Assembly (NCBI GenBank): GCA_017163975.1
Contig: JAFFSR010000307.1
Span: 1,557,501 to 1,621,500 of the forward strand
Length of the DNA: 64,000 bases
Origin: Anastatus disparis
Lineage: Eukaryota > Arthropoda > Insecta > Hymenoptera > Eupelmidae
Reading direction: 5' to 3'
Shown piece by piece: positions 25,339 through 36,821 of this stretch; within the stretch, counting starts at the first letter, position 1, and each line of letters starts with the position of its first letter. A program made the translations under genes and the position numbers. Below the pieces are notes generated by a model. The model did no database searches and was not told where the DNA came from. It saw only the letters and a program-made list of their open reading frames with translations.

Positions 25339-25999
25339 ATGGGAGACTCTCTACATTCCGAATTTGTGTTGGAAGTGGGAGCAAGTAGTACAAAACCAGA
25401 GCCAACAAATTGTGCCATTTTACCACAAGAAATGGGGCCATCTTCTGCTTCTGTGCCTATTCCAGGTGGCCATCGAGGAGCTCGCTGTGCCTATGATCAA
25501 TTCTCACCCTCCCCATTAGCTAATCCATCTCTTTGGGGTAATAGTTGTCCTAGAGATTCACTTTTAGAGTCACCTTTAAAGCTTGAGCTTCAAGATCCTT
25601 TAGATCCATTACTTTCTTTCCGGATGGATGATGATGATATCTTTCAAGTAGATAAAGCAGATCTAATTCAAGGACCTACACTTGCTGAGCTCAATGCCAA
25701 TGAGGATACACTACTCGGTGATCTCAATTTTGATGACCTGTTGTTACCAGATGAAAATATGCAACCTATTCGTAATATTCCACCTACTGATATTCTTCCC
25801 ACTGGAAACTCGTTTTTTTCTAATAATTCTATTGGTTTTGCACCTAGCAGTTTTCCACAACCAGTACAAGTTTATCGTAATTATTCTCAATACAATAGTA
25901 TATCAAATTTTGGTTTAAATGGAAGTATAAATACTGTTGATCCAAAGGAAACTGTCAGCCCACCTATATTTCATAGTCCTGGAACTAGTAATTTTGCAG
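25339..25999 (+). CDS. REPTOR: REPTOR/CREBRF-like transcription factor, exon 1
   Basis: The ATG at 25339 is preceded by an in-frame TAA at 25315 and followed by G, so the start is well placed. The exon encodes about 220 residues and ends at a GT donor (26000), splitting a codon after its first base. The protein is acidic, Ser/Pro/Asn-rich and low in complexity: SPLKLELQDPLDPLLS, a DDDD patch, then GPTLAELNANEDTLLGDL and NFDDLLLPDE. The PTLAELN block resembles PTLAQLN of vertebrate CREBRF. The REPTOR/CREBRF family comprises bZIP factors; in Drosophila, REPTOR acts downstream of TORC1. The family call rests on this block and the exon 2 motif. No bZIP exon is visible in the window. Confidence 0.68.
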
Positions 26000-26506
26000 G
26001 TTTTATAATATATTCAATATTCATTTGAAATATTAATACATTCATAAAAATTTAGAACATTGAAAATTTTTCAATATAAAATTGATAAGTTAATGTTTAT
26101 TTGAAAATTTGATTATTGTTATAGAGGCTATAAAAGACTAAAATACTACTTATTTTTTTATAATAATTTTATTAAACAAAATTTTGTAAAGATATTAAAT
26201 ATTACAATCACTGGTTGAGTTTATATAAGGAGAATAGGTAGTTTAAACTTTCTGGTTTCTATTAACTTCTTTTTAGAATGAGTTCCAAATAAAATAACTT
26301 TTGATTTTAAAATAAAATTCAAATAATTTTAAGAGCAATAATTTTAAATAGAATTGAATATTAATATATTACAATTGTACTAATTATAATATTAATTATA
26401 ATATTAATTATAATATTACTATATTACAATTATTTTTACAATGCTAATATAAATATAAAATTATCATGTATTTAATTTTGTTTAATATAATTTTATTTGA
26501 TTAAAT

Positions 26507-26508
<2 letters not shown>

Positions 26509-26590
<82 letters not shown>
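26509..26590. repeat. (AT)n microsatellite
   Basis: About 41 AT units in intron 1. The minus-strand Tyr-Ile frame across it is an artefact. Confidence 0.95.
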
Positions 26591-26594
<4 letters not shown>

Positions 26595-28396
26595 TAACAG
26601 TTTACAAAAAAGTGTGTAATATAAAAAAATAATATATAATACATAATAAAATACAAAAATAAGATAATACTGTAATATTACATGTAAATATTTACTCATG
26701 ATATCATAGTCGATTTCTTAAAACTAATAATACTACATAAGAAAGTCACTTTTCAAAGTGATATCACAGATCATAACAATAATAAAATACACACATAAAC
26801 ATTAATAAAAATAAACAAATCTGTCGAATTATTATCTATCAGTCAAAAACAATAAAAATTAAAATAAAATATAATAAAATAAAAATCAAACAAGTCAAAT
26901 CAAAAAGTAAAAAGTAACACATTCACCCTCAACCATGTGCTCATCAACCATACTATAAATACAAGCACACTTTAAAGCTATATTCAGGACTACACATAAT
27001 AAATTAACATAAAGAGAGTATATATGATTCATACAAAATATAAATTATAATCAATCAGCTCAAAAACTTTCCTATTAAAGTTTCATTTTCTTTTTAGAAT
27101 AAGTAAAATATAAATATTTAATGCAAAATCTTTTCTTAAAATATAAGTGAGTTTGAGCCAAAATTTAATTATTCAAGAATTTGATAAAATTTTTTTGTAA
27201 ATTAGTTTTTTCTTATGATTTTAGCATACAGAAGTTAAGATGTAATAAAACAAAGTTTGCATGCAATACTATATATAGATATACTACATGCCTATAAGTT
27301 TTTAAATTGAATCTTCTGTATGTCAATATGTAAATAGATCTATTTGAAATTTATTAAGATTATTACATGAAGTCAACCCCTACTCCCCTCAAAGTTTTAG
27401 AAAATTTTCATTTTAATTTTTATAATTATATTCAGGTTACTAACACCGACAATAGCTCAAACAACATTATATATTATATTTCAACAAAATATATATTTCA
27501 AGAATTATTAGCATTATTTGTATCATTTAATAGTCATACCAAATAATGATTGATTCAACATATTTTTCTTACGCTATGATCTTTTTACAGAAAATTAAAG
27601 TTTTTTACAGGGAAATATTTTTAAAATTTTAATAAATTGAATAATAACTAAATAAAATCATTGTAATAAATGTCATTTATGAATTACTATTTGATATTAG
27701 AACTAATTGCTTTGATAATTTGTTTATTTTTAGTTTCAACAACAATTATTATAACTTATGAGTTTCAAACAAGTTTTTTTGACTAGAAAAATAAGTGAGC
27801 CATCTTGACTAATTAAAATAAATTAAAAACAGTAGATGAGAATATTAATTTCTTAACTATGTGATTAAAAGTTATAAATATTCGTTATTTCAAACATAAT
27901 GAAATTTGATTTAACCTCGGATTTGACCTAAGTTTGCTAAAAATATTGTTTAAAGAATTAGGATATAATAATTACCCAAGAGATACAATATTTAAAAAAA
28001 AATTTCTTTAACTTTTCTCTTTTAAGTTTTAAGTGTATTTTATCACATAAAAAATTGTGTATCTTGTTTAATGAGATTTATAGTTTAATTTTAAACATTT
28101 TATTTTAAGATTGATTTCTTATTTATAATTAAAATATTCAAATAAAAATAACAATTAATGAATTTTCTTGTGATTAAGAAGATATTGAAATAATTAATAA
28201 ATTTCTTAATAAACAATATTAAAAGATAGTCTTGCTTTAAAAATTAATTAAAAAATAAAATAGTAACAAAAAGTATATTGATCATATAACTGATAGTAGG
28301 AATAAGGGGAAATTTATATTAAACAATAAAAGTATCAATGAAAAAAATCTACATTTTACAGTATAATGAGTTCATCAAATACAGCTTTTATTTTAA

Positions 28397-28796
28397 GAGT
28401 CAGCTGTATACCGACACAGTTACCTGTTTTACCGAATCTATTTAAAATTTATTTTTTATAAAAACTAATAGCTTCAGGCAGAAATAAAGAGATGGTTTCG
28501 ATTCGTGTAATAGAAAGCAATATTTTCTCTGATAAGAATAATTTAATTCCATTGTTTTATTTTCAAGAAAAGTTGGAATAACTTGAAAATCCCATCATTT
28601 GACACTAATTTCTAATTTTTTAAGTTATTCCAACTTTTCTTAAAAACGAAGCAATAAAATTAATTCATACTAATCAAAGAAAATATTACATTTTATTAAA
28701 CACATCGAAACCATCTCTTTATTTTTGCCTCTTGTTGCTAATTTTGGGAAAAAAGTCAATTTTTTAATTAGAAAAAGACAGAGATACAGCGGACTC
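28397..28796. mobile_element. TTAA-flanked foldback, 400 bp
   Basis: TTAA lies at 28393-28396 and 28797-28800. The ends are GAGTCAGCTGTAT and ATACAGCGGACTC. The inner arms share AAAGAGATGGTTTCGAT and AAGTTGGAATAACTTGAAA. Related in style to the elements at 34997 and 54629, including the AATTAGAAAAAGACAGAGATAC block. Lies in intron 1. Confidence 0.82.
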
Positions 28797-28959
28797 TTAA
28801 GCAATTGTTTAAAATTTAAATCCTTTTAATGATAATTTTTCTCTGACATTAAAATAATCTCATTTTTTAATTTTATAAATTTAATTATAATTAACATATA
28901 TTTTCTCTCATATATTTTCATTGATTGTAAAATTTTCTAAAAGTTTATAATACTTTTAG

Positions 28960-29364
28960 GTAGTTCAACTGCAAGTTCTTCAACTTCTCCACATCTGAAC
29001 ACTCAGTCGACACTTCATGAATTATTATTAAGAAAAAAAGAAATAAATCAGAATAATTCATTGATTAATCAGATGGAAATAGGTAACACAACTAATGCAA
29101 AGTCTAGGACTTCAAGATTATCTATGTCAGCACCAACACAATCCATGGGTCTTGAACAAATTTGGGCTCGCAGAGAACCTCGACAGCATCTATTAAGCAC
29201 AGGGAGTTTGGGTTTAGGAGAAGCAGGATCAACAAGTAGTTTGAGTACAAGTGATGCATTAAGTCCTAATACACTTGGAGTTCTTGACCTAGTTAGTCAT
29301 GATGAAGGATATGAAGATAGTGATGATGACAGTGATCATTATGATGATTATAGTAGTGATAATG
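28960..29364 (+). CDS. REPTOR: REPTOR/CREBRF-like transcription factor, exon 2
   Basis: The acceptor TTTTAG at 28959 joins exon 1 in frame (phase 1). The exon encodes about 135 residues: Ser/Thr-rich, then [15 protein letters not shown], a basic [13 protein letters not shown] segment, and the acidic block [20 protein letters not shown]. This aligns by eye with the DHDEGFGSE acidic region of CREBRF. The 3' boundary is uncertain: GGCAAGT at 29364-29370 could be a GC donor (exon end 29364, phase 1), or GTACAA at 29369 a poor GT donor. Without splicing the frame stops at 29399. Later exons were not found and may lie beyond the window. Confidence 0.68.
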
Positions 29365-29719
29365 GCAAGTACAACCAACTTTCATTCGTCTTATTCTAAG
29401 ATTTCTTACCTCCATGAAATCTTATAATTTAATGCTTATTAGGAAATCTTAAAGTGTCTTATTTTTTATTTTGAAAAAATGTATTTTTTCGCATTCCGAA
29501 CTCAAAATCGCAACTTCTTTTCTCATTTTCGGCTCTCATACGAAAAATATCATTAGTTACCTCTGGTGTAAAGGCTGTTTTACGAAACTCGTTACGTAAA
29601 TTCAGCCTTTCCACCCCAGATTAATAATGTACTATTTATGGAAACAAAGTTTCATTTTTTTAAATAAAATTATTTGTTTATTTCACAATTTACAAGGAAA
29701 ATATTAAACATGCTCTCAT

Positions 29720-30831
29720 CCCTACTGAAAAAAATCTTGTGGTAACCACATGACATACTATATGGTTTTCACATGGTTACCACATGATTACCACATGTTT
29801 ACCACGTGGTTACCACATATTATTTTGACGGGGTGATCATGTGGTAACCATGTGGTAACCATGTGGTGACCATGTGAAAACCATGTGAGTAAGAAAAAAA
29901 TAGTTAAAAAAAATATGCAAAATTTATTATTTTACGTAATAAATACTCACCTGCTGTCAAAATCAGCAAACTAAAGAAAATTTTTATGAAAATATAAATA
30001 TTATTGATTATTATATAATTAAATTTAATATAAATATTTTTATATAATTAAATTTATTTGCGTTTTTCATTGCAACCATAAAAACATCTCTGTTCATTGA
30101 ATAGAATAGAACGTGAGAAAGCAGGTCGAATGATCGTCGTTTTAGACAAAATTAAACTGTTTATAAACTCTAAAGTCTTTTATTCTTTTCGTGCGCGTTC
30201 GCTTGCTATAAGAAAGTCAATAGGTAGAAAGCGGAGCATCCCCCTAACGGTTAATCACCAGTACTATTATATACATGTGTATATTCATATTCAATAACTA
30301 ACCACTAGGGGGCTACCACTCTTTTTGTGTATTGACTTTCTTATGGCAAGCGAACGCGCACGAAAAGAATAAAAGACTTTAGAGCTTATAAACAGTTTAA
30401 TTTTGTCTAAAACGACGATCATTCGGCCTGCTTTCTCACGTTCTTCTATTCAATGAACAGAGATATTTTTGTGGTTGCAATGAAAAACGCAAATAAATTT
30501 AATTATATAAAAATATTTATATTAAATTTAATTATATAATAATCAATAATATTTATATTTTCATAGAAATTTTCTTTAGTTTGCTGATTTTGACAGCAGG
30601 TGAGTATTTATTACGTGAAATAATAAATTTTGCATATTTTTTTAACTATTTTTTCTTTACTCACATGAGTTTTCACATGGTCACCACATGGTTTACCACA
30701 TGGTTACCACATGATCACCCCGTCAAAATAATATGTGGTAACCATGTGGTAAACATGTGGTAATCATGTGGTAACCATGTGAAAACCATATAGTATGTCA
30801 TGTGGTTACCACAAGATTTTTTTCAGTAGGG
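29720..30831. mobile_element. CCC/GGG foldback with GTGGTAACCAC word, 1112 bp
   Basis: The ends are CCCTACTGAAAAAAATCTTG and its inverse, flanked by AT and AT. Terminal arrays consist of GTGGTAACCACATG and CATGTGGTAACCATG. Inside, two arms of about 520 bp are nearly perfect inverted copies (AAATTATATAAT stretches, CGATCGTCGTTTTAGAC, GAAAGTCAATA) around a short loop near 30250-30310. Non-coding; the 66- and 60-codon frames are arm translations. Probably in intron 2 of the REPTOR-like gene. Confidence 0.9.
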
Positions 30832-30873
30832 ATTCTCTTGAAAAATATTTAAATCAAAATAACAATTAAGCAT

Positions 30874-31000
30874 ACCCTTATGAAAAAATCCTGTAGAATA
30901 TTCTGTAGGACATCCTGCATGCATTTTACGCTACAGTCCTACAAGATAATCCTACATGATGTCCTGTAGGATTATCCTGCAGGATCCCTAGCGGAAAAAA
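30874..31000. mobile_element. possible solo end of a CCTGCAGG-word element
   Basis: CCCTTATGAAAAAATCCTG resembles the starts of the CCC/GGG elements and is followed by TCCTGTAGGA, TCCTGCATG and TCCTGCAGGATCC words. No matching right end ending in GGG was found, so this may be a truncated element. Confidence 0.45.
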
Positions 31001-31082
31001 AATGAAGAAAACTGAAGGAAACAGTCTATAACAGCAGGTAACGGCGGAAAAATGTCAGAATTAAGACAAAAACAACATTAAA

Positions 31083-31305
31083 TAACTGTTTTCTTCAGTT
31101 ATATGCCAATATTATCAGTTTTCTCCAGTTATGTTGTTATCTTCACTTTTTACGAGCGAGAAAAAAATATTTTTTCGACTTTCTATACTTTTTTTCGTTT
31201 TCAAACAGTTGATAACTGTTTTCTTCAGATATCTGACGATATTAGTGGTTTTCTCCAGTTATGTTCCGCTTACTTCACTTTTTACGTGCGAGAAAAAGAT
31301 ATTTT
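31083..31305. repeat. two direct copies of a ~100-bp unit
   Basis: Units at about 31083-31180 and 31209-31305 share AACTGTTTTCTTCAG, TTTTCTCCAGTTATGTT and CTTCACTTTTTACG, and are diverged by a few bases. Frames across them are repeat translations. Confidence 0.75.
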
Positions 31306-31779
31306 TTTTAATTTAAAAGGAAAGAATCTACTGGGTATAACTGTTAAAATTACACTAAACAAAATTTATTTCAAAAGATCAATAAAAAAGGTTATAAAAA
31401 TAAAATTAATGAAAATTACAAATTGCGTTTCGGCTCCTGTGAGCCATCATCAGTACAAGTTTTCATTTTTATGATAAAAGAAAAATGAGTGTCCTTTATT
31501 TTTTCTTTTTCTAAATGACTTATATAATTAATTTTTAAAAAAATTTTCCATGCAACATCCCAATTATTATTATCAAGTCCAATTTTTTATGCATACGTGA
31601 TTGTATAATAGATGTTTTTTTCATAAAATTCACCATATTTTAAACGAAAAGTAAGTAACCGTACTTAGAGTTTAATAAACAGCTGTAATATAAAATTTTT
31701 AATTTTAAAAAATTTTCTTCAATTATTTTTGGCGAGCGCAATAGAGAAATAAATTTCGTGAATGTATTTAAAATTTTAA

Positions 31780-32182
31780 GAGCATGACGAAGCTGTCCGC
31801 CTTCTAATAATATTTCCAATCTTAACTTATGAATAAACGATGCGTTTAATCGAGTTTCTTTGCTACAAAGAAAAAATTTGTAAGATTAAACTCTAGTGCG
31901 GACAACTCAAGAAGTCTACCAAAATATTATACATACAAAGTTATAATAAAAACTTTTAATATGTCGTATTTTAAGGTTAGGTTTGTCGAGTTTGATATCT
32001 AATTTCCAATCCAAGCTCATAAAAAAATAACAAGTCCAAATGATTTTTTATTTTAACAAAAATTATTGTATAAATATAGCTTTAGCGCGGACAAGTTATT
32101 ATATTTGTTTAATTTAAGAATTTAAAAAGATATTGATAAAATAAAAAAAGCAAAACTCGATTGCTGCAGCTCCGACATGCCG
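31780..32182. mobile_element. TTAA-flanked element, 403 bp (copy 1)
   Basis: TTAA lies at 31776-31779 and 32183-32186. The ends are GAGCATGACGAAGCTGTCCG and, on the other side, GCAGCTCCGACATGCCG; these are imperfect inverted repeats. The inverted-orientation copies at 33037-33439 and 57042-57444 have exactly the same length and near-identical sequence. No transposase; it fits a piggyBac-type MITE. Confidence 0.9.
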
Positions 32183-32273
32183 TTAATGCATTCCATTACG
32201 TATAGTAGGAGAAAATTAAACAACGGATTTTCGAATCTCAGTCGGTATCGAATCTGCTCCGGCCTGCTCTGAA

Positions 32274-32946
32274 GAGCAGGCCGGATTCCCTGTCCTTGAC
32301 TAATTGGCATTTTTTGTTATTTATTCAAGTTTTCATCGGTGTATCTTCAAATCAAAGGTCGAGCGCAATAGATATTATTATTATGAACATCTATGCACAA
32401 GAAAAAAAATATCTATCGGTTTGTTTTTGAGAAAAGTAAGTAACGCCAAAGTAAAAGTTTATGTTTGTAATATTTTCGCGTTACTTACTTTTTTCAAAAA
32501 CAAACCGGTAGATATTTTTTTTCTTGTGCATAGATGTTCATAATAATAATATCTGTTGCGTTCGACCTTTAATTTGAAGATGCACCGATTAAAACTTGAG
32601 TAAATAACAAACAACTCAATTGTTACTCGGTCGGTATCAGCCCTATTGAAAATAATGACGACTTTGGACGTGTCTGGATTTGGAACAAGAAAAGACGTCT
32701 TTAAAATCAAAACGTCTTTTTTATCAAAATTTTTAAAAAAGTACTTACTAAAATATATGAGGTAATAATTTTGCGTGTTTATTCACAGTTGAAAATCAGT
32801 ATACATACTTCAATTACGTACTTCAAGTATATACACTTTAGCTTAAGTACGTTCTTTTTTGAAACATTTTAGTGGGTATTATTTTTAAAATATTCATAAA
32901 AAAGACGTCATTATTTTCAATAGGGAGGTTCTACTCCGGCCTACCG
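32274..32946. mobile_element. TTAA-type foldback (GGCCGGAGTAG family), interrupted
   Basis: The right end CGGCCTACCG is followed by TTAA (32947-32950). On the left TGAA replaces TTAA and is followed by GAGCAGGCCGGATTC. Without the 32641-32925 insertion it would be 386 bp, close to the 385 bp copy at 18238. The frames of about 80 codons are palindrome translations. Confidence 0.8.
32641..32925. mobile_element. CCC/GGG element with AAGACGTC word, 285 bp
   Basis: The ends are CCCTATTGAAAATAATGACG and its inverse, flanked by AG and AG. It interrupts the 32274-32946 foldback; the copy at 18238 has the uninterrupted junction (GGTACCAGGTTCTACTCC on the inverse strand), confirming the 2-bp duplication. 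It is a shorter version of 19965-20640, missing the segment with TATA modules. Confidence 0.9.
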
Positions 32947-33036
32947 TTAAGGTGAAAACCCAAAAGAAGCTAATCACGATCAAAAATATTTGTAAGATTT
33001 TTAAGGTAAAACAGTAAATCACTTCTTTTTCCTTAA

Positions 33037-33439
33037 CGGCATGTCGGAGCTGCAGCAATCGAGTTTTGCTTTTTTTATTTTATCAATATCTTTTTAAATT
33101 CTTAAATTAAACAAATATAATGACTTGTCCGCACTAAAGCTATATTTATACAATAATTTTTGTTAAAATAAAAAATCATTTGGACTTGTTATTTCTTTAT
33201 GAGCTTGGATTGGAAATTAGATATCAAACTCGACAAACCTAACCTTAAAATACGACATATTGAAAGTTTTTATTATAACTTTGTATGTATAATATTTTGG
33301 TGGATTTCTTGAGTTGTCCGCACTAGAGTTTAATCTTACAAATTTTTTCTTTGTAGCAAAGAAACTCGATTAAACGCATCGTTTATTCATAAGTTAAGAT
33401 TGGAAATATTATTAGAAGGCGGACAGCTTCGTCATGCTC
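33037..33439. mobile_element. TTAA-flanked element, 403 bp (copy 2)
   Basis: TTAA lies at 33033-33036 and 33440-33443. Inverse orientation to copy 1, with ends CGGCATGTCGGAGCTGC and CTTCGTCATGCTC. Confidence 0.9.
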
Positions 33440-33655
33440 TTAAAACTCTAGAGTAAATATCAGACGAAAATTACATATATCACTATAATCATCTTCAAAA
33501 AAATTCATAGATCTGTTAATTTTAAAGGAGACATATCTTAACAATAAATGGTTGATACTCTCAAGTTTTATAACATCATATTATTGAATAATAACTTAGT
33601 ATTGAAAATAAGAATAAAAAATATAATGTTCTAAAACTGCAAAGATTTTTTCGGC

Positions 33656-34032
33656 AGGCCGGAGTAGAACCTGATACCGACCGAGTAACAATTGAGTTGT
33701 TTGTTATTTACTCAAGTATTAATCGGTGTATCTTCAAATTAAAGGTTGAGCGCAATAGATATAATTATTATGAACATCTATGCACAAGAAAAAAAAATTT
33801 TACCGTTTTGTTTTCGATAAAAGTAAGTAACGCCAAAGTAAAAGTTTATGTTTATAATATTTTCGCGTTACTTACTTTTCTCAAAAACAAAGCGATGGAT
33901 TTTTTTCTTCTTGTGCATAAATATTTGTATTTTTACTATTGCGCTTAACCTTCAATTTGCAGATACACCGATTAATACTTGAGTAAATTACAAAAATCTC
34001 AATTAGACAAGGACAGCGAATCCGGCCTGCTC
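33656..34032. mobile_element. TTAA-type foldback (GGCCGGAGTAG family)
   Basis: The left end CGGCAGGCCGGAGTAG has a decayed flank (TTTT); the right end GAATCCGGCCTGCTC is followed by TTAA (34033). It contains GCAGATACACCGATTAATAC, the intact version of the site split by the 3287-4151 element. Confidence 0.8.
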
Positions 34033-34206
34033 TTAATAAAGTTGATTGTCTTATTTGCACATTTTATTTTATTATCAATATGAGGACCAAAAGACAATGT
34101 GCTTTCAAAAATCACACGTACTTGATATTTATAATTTTATCTAATACAACACCATCAAGTGCATAAGTATAGCTACCAATACTGTTTTGAAGAGAGCGCA
34201 GTGGTG

Positions 34207-34830
34207 TAACAGATAACCCAGTCGGCATGTAATCTTTCTGAAAGATTTCTGTAGTCTTTCAATGGAAATATTACACCTTTCAGCAATGTTACTGCAACTT
34301 ATCTGCGCCCTTTCTGTGATCTTGCTATAATCTTTCGATGTCCGCTTTTATAACAATGTTATCTTTGTGCAAGGTTGCTGCAACGGTTCAGAAATATTAT
34401 TGCAATATTCAGAACGATGACAGAAAGATTACAGTAAGGTTACTGCGATCCTCCACAGACGTTTCAGTAATATTTCTGCAATACGAAAATGGTCGTTGTA
34501 ATTACTATGTATTATTAAATTAATTTACTGAAATATTTCATTAAAATTTCTGCAATCTTGATGAAAGATTTCGTTAATCTTTCTGTATTATTTCAGCTAG
34601 TGCAGAAAGATTACTGAAATTTTCAGCAATATTACTGCAATGTATCTGGGACCTTTCTGTGATCTTGCTACAATCTTTCGATGTCCGCTTTTATAACATT
34701 TGTTATATTTCTGAAAGATTTCTGCAACGATTCAAAAATATTACTATTGCATAACTGAAAGATTACAGTAATGTTGCTGTAATCTTTCACCGCCATCTTA
34801 GTAAACTTTCTGATGTACGAAGATTGTCGT
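34207..34830. repeat. array of GAAAGATTACAGTAAT-type words, possible element end
   Basis: Begins CCCAGTCGGCATGTAATC after AA, as CCC/GGG elements do. Two units of about 300 bp follow, both carrying TTCAGCAATRTTACTGCAA, GATCTTGCTA and ATCTTTCGATGTCCGC. No certain right end was found; ATTCCGACCTCATTGGG at 54279-54295 is only vaguely similar. Confidence 0.5.
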
Positions 34831-34939
34831 TGTAATTACACATTTTTTCTGAAATATAATTTTAAAATTAATTCGTATAATTTATTGATAATTTATGACA
34901 CTGTTAAATCATTCTATATAAAAAACGCAGTAAAAATTT

Positions 34940-35405
34940 TTCGACCTAACCCCGGTTTGAACTCACGCACTCGGGAACACGAAGCGGAAACCTTGAGGAC
35001 GCTGTATCTCTCTATTCTTTTCTAATTGAAAAATGTAACTTTTTTGAAAATCTAGTGATTATTAAATTAAGATTTGTCCGCTACTTGTTTAGTAAAAAGC
35101 CATATTTTCTCTGATGAGGACCAATTAATTTTGTTACTTTTTTTTTCAAGTAAAGTTTGACATACTTAAATAATCCTAAGTTAGGTTAGAGAATACGTTA
35201 TTTAAGTATGTCAAACTTTACTTGAAAAAAAGCAACTAAATTAATTGGTCCTCATCAGAGAAAATATTCATTTTTACTAAACAAGTAGCGGACAAGTCTT
35301 AATTTCTATCAATAATCACTAGATTTTCCAAAAAATTACATTTTTCAATTAGAAAAAGATAGAGAGATACAGCGTCCCCTTAACCATTACGCTACTAAAG
35401 CTTGT
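34940..35405 (-). tRNA. tRNA-like sequence split by a TTAA element
   Basis: On the minus strand TAGTAGCGTAATGGTTAAGG, an A-box-like D arm, lies at about 35401-35380. The continuation GGTTTCCGCTTCGTGTTCCC and the B-box-like GAGTTCAAACC lie at 34992-34940. The 34997-35379 element sits between them, in the TTAA of the D arm. If the insertion is removed, spacing becomes tRNA-like. The surrounding sequence shows it is a relic or SINE head. Confidence 0.5.
34997..35379. mobile_element. TTAA-type foldback, 383 bp (GGACGCTGTATC ends)
   Basis: The ends are GGACGCTGTATCTCTC and its inverse, flanked by TTGA (34993, decayed) and TTAA (35380). The arms also share TCTAATTGAAAAATG, TTGTCCGCTACTTG and AAGTTTGACATACTTAAATA. 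The insertion disrupts a tRNA-like sequence. A truncated relative lies at 61000-61335. Confidence 0.82.
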
Positions 35406-35974
35406 TTAGTAGTTAGATAATTTGATATATTTATTATTTGTTATTTATTCTAAATTTTTTGCATTTATTTTTTATATCTGACAAACTTATCTTAAAAAAT
35501 AATTTTGACAAATTGTTTGATTAAAAATATTTTTATATGAATGATTATAAATATTATTGATCGATTTCTACTTTATCGACTTCTTTATCAAAAATAATAA
35601 AATTTTGTAAGTGACTTCATTCTATTATTCACAAATTTTATTTTTCACATTTATTCAAACTTTTTCTCGATTACTTATGTATTTTTTTACATTAATTAAT
35701 AAATGTATAAATAAATTTAAATACTGTAGAATTAATAATTAAGCTACATAAATTTATTTTACATAGTCAAAAATATTTTATATACAAAGGAATAATGTAG
35801 AATCTTAAACATTGGAATAGTAACTTGGAAAAAAGTTATTTTGTAAAATGAATATAAATGAAAAATAATTAATTAATTTTTTATAACATATATCATTTGA
35901 TAATCATAAATCAATACGACAAAAAAAGTTCTACATTATAAATATATTACCAAAATTGTAAAATTTAGTTTATA
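35406..35974. other. AT-rich spacer
   Basis: Nothing recognised on either strand. Confidence 0.4.
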
Positions 35975-36347
35975 CCCTGTTGAAAAAAATCAGGTGATAA
36001 ATCACCTGATTTATCAGGTGATTTATCATGCCAAAACATCATGTAACGATTTTTTTGGTTTTTACACGTTTCAAACAATGCTTAGTCGATTCAAAACATT
36101 TTTTGAAAATTTTTGACAATTTTGAACTTAGAAATTTTTTTGTAAAATTAGTCAAAATTTTTTCTAAGACCAAATTATCTAAAAAATTTTCTAAGTTCAA
36201 AATTTTCAAAAATTTTTAAAAACTGTTCTGAATTGAATAAGTATGGTTTGAAACGTGTAAAAACCAAAAAAATCGTTACATGATGTTTTGGCATGATAAA
36301 TCACCTGATAAATCAGGTGATTTGTCACCTGATTTTTGTCACCAGGG
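35975..36347. mobile_element. CCC/GGG element with CAGGTGATTTATCACCTG word, 373 bp
   Basis: The ends are CCCTGTTGAAAAAAATCAGG and, inverted, a degenerate CCTGATTTTTGTCACCAGGG. The flanks are TA and TA. Same length and structure as 2718-3090. Its 63-codon frame is an arm translation. Confidence 0.9.
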
Positions 36348-36821
36348 TATGCATTTCGAAGATGAATATAATAATTATTAAATAGCTTGTATTATTTACT
36401 TTAGATAAAACATTTTATACGTAAAAGATTCATCAATTTTTACCTTTATTTTACGAAATTACTTTTTTCTAAGTTACCATCCAGTGTCGTTTATTACTAC
36501 TTATCTAATCTACACTGTTTTTATATACATAATATATTTTCTTTCATAGAAATTGAATTTACCCATATATGAAAGTTATTAAGTTTTTAAATTAATTTAT
36601 AAATTTTTTCAATTGAAAAAAATACGTAAATAATCAAAAAAAGTTTAAATAATTGGGAAAATTGATGCTTCCAAATAATACACAAAATATTATTATTCTT
36701 GATAAAATAACTTTTATGATCATTATGTGTTAGGTGATGTAATAGTTATATGATTCATGCATAGTTATCGACACTGTAGTTTTCCAAATTTTCAATTTTT
36801 GTTCAAAAATTTTCCGAAATA

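Larger units (their letters stand above)
26000..28959 (+). other. intron 1 of the REPTOR-like gene
   Basis: Begins GTTTTATA and ends TACTTTTAG. It is a phase-1 intron; joining 25999 to 28960 keeps the frame open through exon 2. It contains an (AT)n microsatellite at 26509-26590 and a TTAA-flanked element at 28397-28796. The rest is AT-rich without genes. Confidence 0.75.

Noticed and set aside
26493..26699. Tyr-Ile repeat frame
   Set aside because: Translation of the AT microsatellite in intron 1.
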